DNA from: Bacteroidota bacterium
GTDB lineage: Bacteria > Bacteroidota > Bacteroidia > Bacteroidales > BM520
NCBI GenBank assembly: GCA_002748065.1
Contig: PDRJ01000035.1
Location: 64,047 to 128,046, forward strand
Direction of reading: 5' to 3'
DNA length: 64,000 bases
Position numbers and translations under genes: made by a program. The stretch's first letter is position 1. Each line of letters begins with the position of its first letter. Below, one piece after another: positions 41,547 through 51,631 of this stretch. The notes under the pieces were generated by a model that saw nothing but the letters and a program-made list of their open reading frames with translations, searched no databases and was not told where the DNA came from.

Positions 41547-44500
41547 ATGAAGGTTTTCTTTTTCCGGGGATCTGAAAGAATCATTGCTGTAGGCGCCAAA
41601 GAGACGCTCACACCAAACGACATCCACAAACTACAATGGCTCTTTAGCCAGGCCACACATACCAACGCGGACCACATAGACGGAATTTTTATAGGCCCCA
41701 GGAAGGAGATGCTCACCCCCTGGAGCACCAATGCCGTGGAAATCACCCAAAACATGGGCATTGAAGGGATTTTCAGGATTGAAAAGTTTTACCAAGCCAT
41801 GGAAGAATCGACCTTTGACCCCATGATTCAGGCTCAATACCGTGGACTAACCCAGGAACTCTTTACCATCCACAAAAAAGCGGACCCCATCGTACACATT
41901 GAGGACATTGCCGAATACAACCAAAAGGAGGGCTTAGCACTCTCCGAAGAGGAGATCCGCTACCTCAATGAGGTAAGTGAAGAGATTGGCCGAAAACTTA
42001 CCGACAGCGAGGTATTTGGATTCTCCCAGGTAAACTCGGAACACTGCCGCCACAAGATTTTCAACGGACTCTTTGTCATCGATGGTGTAACCCAAAAGGA
42101 TTCCCTTTTTGATCTTATTCGAAGAACTTCCAAAGAGAACCCCAACTACCTGGTCTCGGCGTACAAAGATAATGTGGCCTTCATTGAGGGGCCGGAGGCA
42201 GAACAGTTTGCCCCCGAATACCAGGAGAAAGCGGACTTCTTTGTCATCAAGGATTACCCAACAGTGATCTCGCTAAAAGCGGAAACACACAACTTCCCCA
42301 CCACCGTAGAGCCCTTCAACGGTGCAGCTACAGGATCCGGTGGAGAGATTCGCGACCGTCTGGCCGGAGGAAAGGCAAGCCTCCCCATTGCCGGAACAGC
42401 CGTCTACATGACCTCCTACCCAAGGCTCTCAGAGAGGGCATGGGAAACACAGATTACGCCACGTCCATGGCTCTACCAATCACCGGAAGCCATCCTCATC
42501 AAGGCCTCCAATGGGGCCTCTGACTTTGGCAACAAATTTGGCCAGCCGTTAATCTGTGGCTCCCTGCTCACCTTTGAACATGAGGAGAACCAAAAGACCT
42601 ATGGGTTTGACAAGGTGATCATGTTGGCAGGGGGTGTGGGATCTGCACGCAAACAGGACGCCCTGAAAGACAAACCCCGGAAAGAGGATCGGATCGTCGT
42701 ACTGGGAGGCGACAACTACCGCATCGGAATGGGAGGCGGAGCCGTCTCCTCCGTGGCCACGGGAGAATTTGCCAACACCATTGAACTCAATGCAGTACAA
42801 CGCTCCAACCCGGAAATGCAAAAACGGGTGGCCAACGCCATTCGTGCCATGGCCGAACGCCCTGAAAACCCCATCATCGCAATTCATGACCACGGAGCCG
42901 GCGGCCATCTCAACGCCCTCTCCGAACTGGTAGAAGAGACCGGAGGGAAAATCAACCTCAATAGACTCCCCATCGGAGACCCCACCCTCTCGGCAAAAGA
43001 GATTGTGGGAAATGAGTCTCAAGAGAGGATGGGACTTGTAATCAGCCCGGAAGCACTCGAGACGCTGCAAAAAGTGGCCCAAAGAGAACGAGCCCCCATG
43101 TACAACGTGGGAAAAGTTACCGGGGACATGCAGTTTACCATCGAGAATGAAGAGACCCAGGAGTGCCCCATTGACCTACACCTCACCCGTTTCTTTGGAA
43201 AACCGCCCAAAACGGTTTTGACCGACCAATCGGAAAATGAAACCTATAGCCGTGTTGAAATAAACGACAACTTGCTCACCCACTACCTGGAACAGGTATT
43301 ACAGATTGAAGCAGTGGCGTGTAAAGACTGGCTCACCAACAAGGTGGACCGTTCCGTAACAGGGAAGATTGCCCATCAACAGTGTTGCGGGGAACTGCAA
43401 CTTCCCCTTAACGACTGCGGAGTGGTCGCCCTGGACTACTCGGGGAAGAAGGGAATCGCCACCTCCATTGGCCACGCACCCATCAGTGCGCTGGCAGACC
43501 CGGAGAAAGGCTCCCGCCTTGCCATCACGGAAGCACTCACCAACCTTGTTTCTGCCCCCCTCTCCCACCAACTCCAAGGAGTATCACTAAGTGCCAACTG
43601 GATGTGGCCGGCCAAAAACGAAGGGGAAAACAAACGACTATATCGTGCTGTAAAAGCGGTCTCAGATTTTGCCTGTGCACTAGGCATCAACATCCCCACA
43701 GGGAAAGACTCCCTCTCCATGACCCAGAAATACCCCAATGGAAAAACGGTATTCTCTCCCGGAACCGTGATCATCTCAGCCGTGGCTCAAACGGAAGGGG
43801 TGGAAGGCGTGGTTACCCCCGCCGTCAGGGTTGCAGCGGAAACCTCCCTCTGCTATGTCAGCTTCTCGGACGGCAACCTGACACTGGGAGGATCCAGCCT
43901 GGCCCAAACCCTCAACAAAGTGGGGAAAGCGATCCCCGATGCGGCTACCCCCTCACAAATGGTCACCACATTTAACACCCTGCAAAAACACATTACAGCG
44001 GGAAATATCTTAGCCTGTCACGATGTGAGCGCCGGCGGTCTCATCACCACCCTTCTGGAGATGAACTTCGCCAACACCTCCACCGGAATGCACATCACTT
44101 TGGACAAATTCTCCGAAAAAGAGACCCTTAACGTACTCTTCAGCGAAGCCCCAGCCGTGGTTATTCAACTAAAAAATAGCGCATTAGAGGATCTCTTGTC
44201 CGCTCACAATGAAATCACCGCTCTCACGCTTGGCACTGTCAACAAAAGCCAACAACTGTCCATTACACACGGAGAGGAACATTTCACTCTCGACATCTCC
44301 AAACTAAGGAAAAAATGGTTCGAGACCAGCTATCTCCTTGATAGAAAACAGACCAATCCTGAGCTGGCAAGAGAACGATACGAAAATATTACCCATACAC
44401 CCCTCCATTATCACTTCCCTGACTCCTTCACCGGAAAAGCAGCAGACTTGGGCATCACCCTAAGCAGAAGAGCGCCGGGGAGCATAAAAGCGGCCATCAT

Positions 44501-45239
44501 CAGGGAAAAGGGAGTGAATGGTGACCGTGAGATGGCCTATGCATTGCACTTGGCAGGATTCCAAGTGAAAGACATACACATGACAGACCTTATCTCCGGC
44601 AGGGAGGATCTCTCCGACGTACAAATGATCGTCTTTGTGGGAGGCTTCTCAAACTCCGATGTATTGGGCTCTGCCAGGGGATGGGCCGGAGCTTTTCTTT
44701 ACAACGAAAAGGCCAAAAGGGCCCTGGACAACTTCTACACCCGGAAAGACACCCTGAGCCTGGGGGTGTGCAACGGCTGTCAACTTATGGCCACATTGGG
44801 GTTAGTCTATCCTGACATGGAGAAACATCCCCAGCTTCACCACAACAAATCAGGAAAATTTGAATCGGCTTTCCTCCATGTGGAGATTCCCCCCAACAAT
44901 GCGGTCATGCTACAGCACCTCGAGGGATGCAAGCTGGGCGTTTGGGTAGCCCATGGCGAAGGTCGGTTTATCCTCGACAAAGGGGAAGAGGCATACCATA
45001 TCCCCATGAAATATAGCCACAGCACCTATCCGGCTAATCCCAATGGGTCGGACTATAATGTGGCGGCAATCTGCTCAAAAGATGGACGTCATCTTGCCAT
45101 GATGCCACACATTGAGCGAGCCTTTACCCCCTGGCAGTGGCCCTACTATCCTCATCATCGCAACGACGAGGTCTCTCCATGGATCACCGCCTTTATCAAC
45201 GCAAAACAATGGATTGAACAAAAAAACCGTAACCTATGA
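41547..45239 (+). CDS. purL: Phosphoribosylformylglycinamidine synthase, long single-chain type
   Basis: 1230 residues; converts FGAR to FGAM with ATP and glutamine, fourth step of purine synthesis. The large form fuses the synthetase and glutaminase, as in enterobacteria. Seen: the linker block FGFSQVNSEHCRHKIFNG, AETHNFPTTVEPFNGAATGSGG, and IHDHGAGGHLNALSELVEE; at the end the class I amidotransferase with Cys1075 in LGVCNGCQLMATLG and HGEGRF. The stop overlaps the next start by 4 bp (ATGA), coupling it to a now broken dehydrogenase gene. Confidence 0.98.
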   Translation: MKVFFFRGSERIIAVGAKETLTPNDIHKLQWLFSQATHTNADHIDGIFIGPRKEMLTPWSTNAVEITQNMGIEGIFRIEKFYQAMEESTFDPMIQAQYRGLTQELFTIHKKADPIVHIEDIAEYNQKEGLALSEEEIRYLNEVSEEIGRKLTDSEVFGFSQVNSEHCRHKIFNGLFVIDGVTQKDSLFDLIRRTSKENPNYLVSAYKDNVAFIEGPEAEQFAPEYQEKADFFVIKDYPTVISLKAETHNFPTTVEPFNGAATGSGGEIRDRLAGGKASLPIAGTAVYMTSYPRLSERAWETQITPRPWLYQSPEAILIKASNGASDFGNKFGQPLICGSLLTFEHEENQKTYGFDKVIMLAGGVGSARKQDALKDKPRKEDRIVVLGGDNYRIGMGGGAVSSVATGEFANTIELNAVQRSNPEMQKRVANAIRAMAERPENPIIAIHDHGAGGHLNALSELVEETGGKINLNRLPIGDPTLSAKEIVGNESQERMGLVISPEALETLQKVAQRERAPMYNVGKVTGDMQFTIENEETQECPIDLHLTRFFGKPPKTVLTDQSENETYSRVEINDNLLTHYLEQVLQIEAVACKDWLTNKVDRSVTGKIAHQQCCGELQLPLNDCGVVALDYSGKKGIATSIGHAPISALADPEKGSRLAITEALTNLVSAPLSHQLQGVSLSANWMWPAKNEGENKRLYRAVKAVSDFACALGINIPTGKDSLSMTQKYPNGKTVFSPGTVIISAVAQTEGVEGVVTPAVRVAAETSLCYVSFSDGNLTLGGSSLAQTLNKVGKAIPDAATPSQMVTTFNTLQKHITAGNILACHDVSAGGLITTLLEMNFANTSTGMHITLDKFSEKETLNVLFSEAPAVVIQLKNSALEDLLSAHNEITALTLGTVNKSQQLSITHGEEHFTLDISKLRKKWFETSYLLDRKQTNPELARERYENITHTPLHYHFPDSFTGKAADLGITLSRRAPGSIKAAIIREKGVNGDREMAYALHLAGFQVKDIHMTDLISGREDLSDVQMIVFVGGFSNSDVLGSARGWAGAFLYNEKAKRALDNFYTRKDTLSLGVCNGCQLMATLGLVYPDMEKHPQLHHNKSGKFESAFLHVEIPPNNAVMLQHLEGCKLGVWVAHGEGRFILDKGEEAYHIPMKYSHSTYPANPNGSDYNVAAICSKDGRHLAMMPHIERAFTPWQWPYYPHHRNDEVSPWITAFINAKQWIEQKNRNL

Positions 45240-45969
45240 CCCTCAAAACAGCCATCATCACAGGAGCCACCTCCGGGTTTGGAAAAGCCACCGCCGAAAA
45301 ATTTGCCACACAGGGCTACCGCCTTGTACTCACTGGAAGACGTTCGGAGAGGCTCACCGAATTGACAAACCAGCTCCGAAGAGAACACCAAACGGAGACC
45401 CTTTGTCTAACCTTTGACGTACGAGACCGAGAGGCCGTACGAAAAAACCTTGAGATCCTTCCTGAGGATTGGAGAGCCGTTGATGTACTGGTGAACAATG
45501 CGGGATTAGCGCTGGGGTTAACGCCCCTCCAAGAGGGCGATTACCGCGATTGGGATCAAATGATCGACACCAACGTCAAGGGGCTTCTCTACGTAAGCGA
45601 AGTGATCATTCCCTGGATGATCAAGTACAAAAAGGGACATATCATCAACGTGGGAAGCATCGCCGGCACGGAAGTATACCCCGGAGGAAACATCTACTGC
45701 GCCTCCAAACACGCAGTCAATGCCATCTCCAAAGCCATGCGCATAGATCTTGTAAAACAGGGCATCAAGAAACAGAGTTCTCCATAGTGCGCTTCAAAGG
45801 TGACCGGGAAAAAGCCGGAGCGGTCTACAAAGGCTATGACCCCATGAAAGCAGAAGATATTGCAGAGATCATCTCCTACGTGGCCTCGCTTCCTCCACAC
45901 CTAAACGTCAACGACATCGAGATCACCCCCACTGCTCAAGCCAACGCTTACACTGTCCATAAACACTAA
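45236..45969 (+). pseudogene. SDR family oxidoreductase (YdfG-like), frameshifted by an internal deletion
   Basis: The first frame (45236-45787) gives a normal short-chain dehydrogenase: NADP motif TGATSGFGKATA, NNAG, and the catalytic Tyr154/Lys158 in YCASK. After LVKQGIK at about 45768 the frame changes; the correct C-terminus (ETEFSIVRFKGDREKAGAVY ... PTAQANAYTVHKH) continues in another frame to 45969. Compared with relatives, about ten codons around the conserved PGMV are missing, consistent with a 28-nt deletion. Either a recent pseudogene or a sequencing/assembly error. Relatives oxidise serine-like 3-hydroxy acids. Confidence 0.85.
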
Positions 45970-46126
45970 ATAGTGTTTATCCATAAAGTCAAGGCTTTGA
46001 GAAGAGGCTGTATAGAAAGCTCGAATTCGAGGCTTGCGAAGACCGAAATAGGTGAGTTTACTGAAGTAAATGACCACTTGGAAGGCAAGCATAACAAAGA
46101 AGTTGGACTTTATAGACAGACGCTAA
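45970..46126 (+). repeat. MITE-like repeat, copy B
   Basis: About 157 bp, starting directly after the TAA of the broken dehydrogenase gene. Left end ATAGTGTTTATCCATAAAGT; right end GGACTTTATAGACAGACGC then TAA; these are imperfect inverted repeats. Contains the internal palindrome CGAATTCG and the hairpin TTTACTGAAGTAAA. The next 25 bp (GAGTCCATCTATAAAT) look like the degraded start of a further unit. Confidence 0.8.
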
Positions 46127-46188
46127 ACAGAGTCCATCTATAAATAAAACCTAAACCCCGCTCAATCATCATTAAAAAAGAAACAACG

Positions 46189-47964
46189 ATGGCAAATGTA
46201 AACAGGATCTTTGACCTCCTTCCCTACATGCAGGAGAAATATCCCCATTTGGACGATGCACTGGTTACAAAAAAACGAAATGAATGGGTTACCTGTTCCA
46301 CGGACAAGTATCGTGCGATGGCAGATCTCATAAGTTATGGATTACTCTCATTGGGCATCCGAAAAGGGGATAAGATTGCCTCCATCAGCAACAACCGTAC
46401 CGAGTGGAATTGGCTCGACATGGGGATCATGCAAATCGGAGCCGTACATCTCCCCATCTACCCCACTATCAGTGAAGATGACCACCGCTATATTCTCACA
46501 CACAGTGAGGCCAAACTAATCTTTACCAGTGGCGTAGACATGCTCCGCCGCATTGAACATTTGGTTCCCCACATTGACAATATTGAAGGATTTTTCACCT
46601 TTGAAAAACACCAGGGAGTAAGGCCTTTGGAAGATATCATCCAAATGGGAAAACAGGCGGTAAAGGAGTTTGACCTCAAGAGATACAAAGAGGCGGTAGG
46701 CCCACAAGATCTTGCCACCATGATCTATACCTCCGGAACCACGGGAACCCCCAAAGGGGTGATGTTATCCCACCAAAACTTGGTGCATAACTTTACCTCC
46801 GTTTCCTGGATTATGGAGAGCAAGTTGCAACCCCACGCCAAGGTCTTCTCCTACCTCCCCCTCTGTCATATCTACGAAAGGATGATCAACTACGCCTACC
46901 AATACCTGGGCTACTCCATCTCCTATGCGGAAAATATCGGAAAGATTGCCGACAATCTAAAGGAGGTGAAACCGGACATGATGTGTTCCGTACCAAGACT
47001 GATGGAGAAGACCTACGACAAGATCATCATGAGCGGACGAAAATTGACAGGAATCAAAAAACAACTCTTCTTTTGGGCAGTAAACCTCGGTCACCGGTAC
47101 GAACTGGAAAGGGCAAACGGATGGATCTATCACCTGAAACTAACTATTGCGGATAAACTTATCTTCAGTAAATGGAGAGAAGCTCTTGGAGGCAACCTGA
47201 AGATCATCGTCTCGGGAGGTGCTGCCATACAACCCCGTCTGGGACGAATCTTTACCGCAGCAGGGATCGACATTATGGAGGGCTATGGACTTACCGAGAC
47301 CTCACCGGTGATTGCCGTAAGTAACTATGCACCCCATGGACGCCAATTCGGCACAGTGGGACCTCCCACAAGAGGCGTAAAAGTAAAAATCGAACAGGAT
47401 GGCGAAATCTGTACGAAGAGCCCCTCCGTGATGATGGGATACTACAAAGCCCCTGAGCTTACGGCCGAAGTGACCGATAGCGAAGGATGGTTTCATACAG
47501 GAGACCTGGGAGAGATCACTCCCGAAGGACACGTAAAAATCACTGGACGAAAAAAAACCATTCTCAAAAACTCCTTTGGAAAGTATATCAATCCGGAATT
47601 TATTGAAAATAAACTCAAAGAATCTCCGTTTATTGATAATGCCATGGTGGTAGGAGAGAACCAAAAATTTGCGGCAGCACTGATTATCCCTAACTTCAAC
47701 CACCTCAAGTCCTGGTGTAAGGTGAAAGGCATTGACTATTCACTCAATAAAGAGATGGTAAGAAAGCCACGCATCGTAGAGCGCATAAAGAGAGAGGTCA
47801 ATACCATCAACAAAACACTGGGATCGTCGGAGCGGATCAGTAACTTCCGGCTCATGGCCTATGAATGGACCGTAGATACGAAGGAGCTTTCAGCGGCGCT
47901 GAAGATCAGAAGACACTACGTTCTTGAGAAATATAAACAAGAGATCGAAGACCTCTTCTCCTAA
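46189..47964 (+). CDS. Long-chain fatty acid--CoA ligase (AMP-forming), copy 1
   Basis: 591 residues. The AMP-binding signature MIYTSGTTGTPKGVMLSH, the GYGLTETSPV motif, and GWFHTGDLGEITPEGHVKIT with the hinge GRKKTILKNSFGKYI identify the adenylate-forming acyl-CoA synthetase family, closest in layout to FadD15-type enzymes. It activates fatty acids to acyl-CoA for lipid synthesis or degradation. The second, equal-length paralogue starts 21 bp downstream. A MITE-like repeat occupies the space upstream. Confidence 0.93.
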   Translation: MANVNRIFDLLPYMQEKYPHLDDALVTKKRNEWVTCSTDKYRAMADLISYGLLSLGIRKGDKIASISNNRTEWNWLDMGIMQIGAVHLPIYPTISEDDHRYILTHSEAKLIFTSGVDMLRRIEHLVPHIDNIEGFFTFEKHQGVRPLEDIIQMGKQAVKEFDLKRYKEAVGPQDLATMIYTSGTTGTPKGVMLSHQNLVHNFTSVSWIMESKLQPHAKVFSYLPLCHIYERMINYAYQYLGYSISYAENIGKIADNLKEVKPDMMCSVPRLMEKTYDKIIMSGRKLTGIKKQLFFWAVNLGHRYELERANGWIYHLKLTIADKLIFSKWREALGGNLKIIVSGGAAIQPRLGRIFTAAGIDIMEGYGLTETSPVIAVSNYAPHGRQFGTVGPPTRGVKVKIEQDGEICTKSPSVMMGYYKAPELTAEVTDSEGWFHTGDLGEITPEGHVKITGRKKTILKNSFGKYINPEFIENKLKESPFIDNAMVVGENQKFAAALIIPNFNHLKSWCKVKGIDYSLNKEMVRKPRIVERIKREVNTINKTLGSSERISNFRLMAYEWTVDTKELSAALKIRRHYVLEKYKQEIEDLFS

Positions 47965-47985
47965 TCCTATTGCAACCACAGATGT

Positions 47986-49761
47986 ATGCCCGAGATCACT
48001 AGACTGTTCGACTTACTTCTCCCTTACAAAACTCCTGCCGAAGGAGAAACGGTTGTCTTTACCCACACCCGAGACGAAACAACGAACACCATTACCGGCA
48101 CAGCCTACCGGGACACGGTCAACCGATTATCTCTGGGGCTTCTGGAAAAGGGAATCTCAAAGGGCGACACCGTTGCCACCATACTCACCAACCGCCCCGA
48201 ATGGAACTACTTTGACATGGCACTGCTGCAAATAGGGGCCATACAGGTGCCCATCTACCCCACCTCGGGATTTGACAACTGCCACTACATCTTTCACAAT
48301 GCCAAGATCGCCATGCTGGTGGTGGAAGATGAAACGATGCTGCGAAGGATGAAACGTGCCATCAACACGCTACCCGACTACGTAAAAGTTATCACCATTG
48401 ACAAGGTAAGAGGCTACAAACAGTGGCTGACGATTCCCGTGAACCATACGGAATACGAATCGAAAAAAGAGTTGCTCCAACAGGTCAAATCCACCATCCT
48501 TGAAGAGGATATCGCCTCGGTAATCTACACCAGTGGCACCACCGGAGACCCCAAAGGGGTGATGCTAAGCCATCACAACTTCATCAGTAACTTTTCCGCT
48601 ATCTCGGCTCTCATGCGAAAGGAGTTGGTAAACACCGCCCTAAGCTTTCTTCCCCTGTGTCATGTCTATGAACGTACCCTAAACTACATGTACCAACACT
48701 TAGGCATAACCATCCATTACGGAAGGGGACACCTATTCATCAAGGAAGATCTATCCCTTTTGCAGCCCAATATGATGTGTGTCGTCCCCCGAATCCTGGA
48801 GAAGATCTACACAAAAATTTACGCTGAGGGAAGAAACATGAGAGGGCTAAAAAAGCTGCTCTACTACTGGAGTCTCAATGTAGCGGCTCATCACCGGGTA
48901 GGAAGAAAAAACGGAATACTTCACAACATGCAATACCGCATTGCAGACCGGATCACCTACAACCGAATTCGTAAACTATTTGGCGGAGAGTTAAAGGTGA
49001 TCATCTCCGGAGGGGCAGCACTAAACAACAAGTTATTACGCTCTTTTACGGCATTTGGTTTTTTTGTGTTGCCGGGCTATGGTCTCACGGAAACCTCTCC
49101 GGTAATTGCGGTAACGACCTTCGACAAACGAGGGGTACGAGAGGGTACGGTGGGCCCCCTACTGCAAGGCGTCTCGGTCAAGATCTCCCAAAGCCATGAG
49201 ATCCTGGTAAAAGGCCCCAATGTCATGAAAGGCTACTATAACGACCCGGAAAAGACCCAAAAAGCCTTCGATGAAGAGGGCTGGTTTAAAACCGGAGATA
49301 CTGGCATCATCGTCAAAAAGAGATTCCTAAAAATCAACGCACGAAAAAACGAGCTCTTCAAAACCTCCGGCGGAAAGTTTGTGTCCCCCCAACTTATGGA
49401 AAATAAAATCCGCGAATCGGACTTCATCGAAAACATCATGATCATCGGGGAAAAAAGGCCTTTCCCCACCGCCATTATCACCCCCAATTTCGATTTTCTC
49501 ACCAGTTGGGCCCAACGCAAAGAGATTAAGTTTAGTTCGCACAAAGACCTCATTACCGACACAAGGATACAACAACGAATCGCCGTGGAGTTGAATCGCT
49601 ACTCTGAAGATTTTGACCGTTGGGCAAGGGTCAGGAAATTTATCCTCACGCCCCGGCAGTGGACCTCCGAGTCGGGATTCCTCACCCCTACGCTAAAACT
49701 ACGCAGGAAGGAGATTGAAAGAAAATACCGGAGAGCTATTGAGAAGATGTACGAAGATTAG
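47986..49761 (+). CDS. Long-chain fatty acid--CoA ligase (AMP-forming), copy 2
   Basis: 591 residues, collinear with the preceding gene and clearly its paralogue, but diverged. Adenylate motifs: VIYTSGTTGDPKGVMLSH, GYGLTETSPVIAVTT, GWFKTGDTGIIVKKRFLKIN and ARKNELFKTSGGKFV. The lysine-containing C-terminal end (TPTLKLRRKEIERKYRRAIE) is kept. Likely differs from copy 1 in chain-length preference. Its stop overlaps that of the converging holA gene by 4 bp. Confidence 0.93.
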   Translation: MPEITRLFDLLLPYKTPAEGETVVFTHTRDETTNTITGTAYRDTVNRLSLGLLEKGISKGDTVATILTNRPEWNYFDMALLQIGAIQVPIYPTSGFDNCHYIFHNAKIAMLVVEDETMLRRMKRAINTLPDYVKVITIDKVRGYKQWLTIPVNHTEYESKKELLQQVKSTILEEDIASVIYTSGTTGDPKGVMLSHHNFISNFSAISALMRKELVNTALSFLPLCHVYERTLNYMYQHLGITIHYGRGHLFIKEDLSLLQPNMMCVVPRILEKIYTKIYAEGRNMRGLKKLLYYWSLNVAAHHRVGRKNGILHNMQYRIADRITYNRIRKLFGGELKVIISGGAALNNKLLRSFTAFGFFVLPGYGLTETSPVIAVTTFDKRGVREGTVGPLLQGVSVKISQSHEILVKGPNVMKGYYNDPEKTQKAFDEEGWFKTGDTGIIVKKRFLKINARKNELFKTSGGKFVSPQLMENKIRESDFIENIMIIGEKRPFPTAIITPNFDFLTSWAQRKEIKFSSHKDLITDTRIQQRIAVELNRYSEDFDRWARVRKFILTPRQWTSESGFLTPTLKLRRKEIERKYRRAIEKMYED

Positions 49762-50762
49762 GGTTGTGCCAGAATCCGATAGTTCAGTTCCCGAATCAAT
49801 TCTCCGCCCGGATTACTCACATTACCAATACCCTTACTTTTTAGATCGTACTCACGCAACAAAGCAATAACCCGAGCCACACTCTTTCGGGAGTAATGGC
49901 GTGCAGCCATCTCATAATCTTTCACAAAAAATGGATTCACCTTCAGCGCCCGAGCTACCACATCCTTGGATTTATTCTTCAGTTCGTGATAAAGCCCCAC
50001 CTTGGTAAAGTAGTTGAACAAGATAGCCGTAATCTTGGGAACGGGCATCTCTTTTTCATTCACCGAAAAATAGTGCGCAATACGTCCTGCCTTCATCTTA
50101 TCCCTTTGCCCCAAGGCATTCTGATACTCAAACACATTGTACTCTTTCGAGATACCTATATGCTCTTCGATATGGGTTGCCGTAATGGTTCCCTTTTCCG
50201 GCACATTGATAAACAGCTTATTGAGCTCATTCACCACCTTTCCCAACTGATTTCCCAGATGGTCTGCCAAGAGAGCACACTCCCTCGGCCCAATCTTAAA
50301 GCCCCGCTTCCGGATATACTCTGAAATCCACTGTGGCATCTGATAATCCCGCATCTGCGGCGCTTCAAAAAACACCCCGTTCCTGGCAATGGCCTTGGCA
50401 AAAGAGGTTCTCCGATCCAACTTCTTATACTTGTAGGTCATCACAAGAATGGTAGATAACAACGGGGATTTCACATAGGGCTCCAACCCGGCGATCTGTT
50501 TAATATCCTGCGCCTCCTTAATGATAATCAACTGATGAGAAGCCATCAAAGGAAAACGTTTGGCAAGGCTGATAATCTGCTTTACATCCGTGTCTCGTCC
50601 ATAAAGCACCGTCTGATTAAAATCACGTTCGGCCTCTTGCAACACCGTATCCTCTATCATGCCCACAATCTCATCAATGTAATAGGTCTGCTCTCCCGTC
50701 AAGAAATAGATGGGGTGATAAACCCGCTTCTCCAAATTCGCTATGATCTTCTCAAAGGTCAT
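49758..50762 (-). CDS. holA: DNA polymerase III subunit delta
   Basis: 334 residues from the ATG at 50762; a TTG three codons upstream is less likely. HolA opens the beta sliding clamp in the clamp loader. The N-terminal AAA+-like segment (YFLTGEQTYYIDEIVGMIED) and the conserved C-terminal helical collar (EYDLKSKGIGN near the end) match the family, which is otherwise weakly conserved. Follows amn with an 11-bp gap and probably shares its transcript. Confidence 0.9.
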   Translation of the reverse strand: MTFEKIIANLEKRVYHPIYFLTGEQTYYIDEIVGMIEDTVLQEAERDFNQTVLYGRDTDVKQIISLAKRFPLMASHQLIIIKEAQDIKQIAGLEPYVKSPLLSTILVMTYKYKKLDRRTSFAKAIARNGVFFEAPQMRDYQMPQWISEYIRKRGFKIGPRECALLADHLGNQLGKVVNELNKLFINVPEKGTITATHIEEHIGISKEYNVFEYQNALGQRDKMKAGRIAHYFSVNEKEMPVPKITAILFNYFTKVGLYHELKNKSKDVVARALKVNPFFVKDYEMAARHYSRKSVARVIALLREYDLKSKGIGNVSNPGGELIRELNYRILAQP

Positions 50763-50773
50763 CCGTAACAATT

Positions 50774-51550
50774 TTACATTTCAAAACGCAGATGCTTTAC
50801 CGTTTGGCCATTGTTAATCAATTGCTTCAACGAATCAATACCAATCATAATATGCTCTTCCACAAAAAGGGTGGAGACCTTCTCATCGGAGGTGGTTGTT
50901 TTAATCCCTTCAGCGATCATCGGTTGATCCGACACAAGGAGTAGAGCTCCCGTGGGTATTTCATTGTAAAAACCTACCGAGAAAAGCGTTGCCGTCTCCA
51001 TATCAATGGCCATAGCTCTAATCTCGCGAAGGTAGGCTTTAAAAGCTTCGTCGTGTTCCCACACCCGCCTATTGGTGGTATACACCGTTCCCGTCCAGTA
51101 GTCGCGCTGATAATCCCTGATGGTGGTGGAGATCGCCTTTTGGAGGCTAAAAGCAGGGAGTGCAGGCACCTCAGGGGGGAAGTAATCATTGGAAGTCCCC
51201 TCCCCACGAATGGCTGCAATGGGAAGAATATAGTCTCCCAGGTTATTTTTTCGCTTCAAGCCACCACACTTTCCCAAAAAAAGAGTCGCTTTCACCTCCA
51301 CGGCTCCCAACAGATCCATGATACTCGCCGCATTGGGACTCCCCATTCCAAAATTTATCATGGTAATTTCACCACATGTTGCACTGGGCATGGCCCGGTC
51401 GAGCCCCTTGATCTCCACATGGTGCATCCCGGCAAAAAGCTCCAAATATTTTTGGAAGTTCGTCAAAAGCACGTAGGAACCAAAATCCTCCGCACAGGTA
51501 CCCGTGTAACGCGGAAGCCAATCCACGATAATATCTTCTTTTTTCTTCAT
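50774..51550 (-). CDS. amn: AMP nucleosidase
   Basis: 258 residues from the ATG at 51550 (MKKKEDIIVDWLPRYTG, the usual Bacteroidota start; a further nine residues upstream are not conserved). The nucleoside-phosphorylase-like fold is seen in MINFGMGSPNAASIMDLLGA, LFLGKCGGLKRKNNLGDYIL, and AIDMETATLFSVGF. It splits AMP to adenine and ribose 5-phosphate, adjusting adenylate pools. It is divergent from the HsdR-like gene, 81 bp apart. Confidence 0.93.
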   Translation of the reverse strand: MKKKEDIIVDWLPRYTGTCAEDFGSYVLLTNFQKYLELFAGMHHVEIKGLDRAMPSATCGEITMINFGMGSPNAASIMDLLGAVEVKATLFLGKCGGLKRKNNLGDYILPIAAIRGEGTSNDYFPPEVPALPAFSLQKAISTTIRDYQRDYWTGTVYTTNRRVWEHDEAFKAYLREIRAMAIDMETATLFSVGFYNEIPTGALLLVSDQPMIAEGIKTTTSDEKVSTLFVEEHIMIGIDSLKQLINNGQTVKHLRFEM

Positions 51551-51619
51551 AAAAAACCCTCCATTGGATGCGCTCAAAGTTACTCAATTTTTCACGCACA
51601 GGAGCCCAAAGAAATTATC

Positions 51620-51627
51620 TATTTTTG
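51620..51627 (+). promoter_or_regulatory. -7 box immediately upstream of the HsdR-like gene
   Basis: TATTTTTG, then CCCC, then the ATG at 51632; predicts a leaderless mRNA. Confidence 0.5.
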
Positions 51628-51631
51628 CCCC

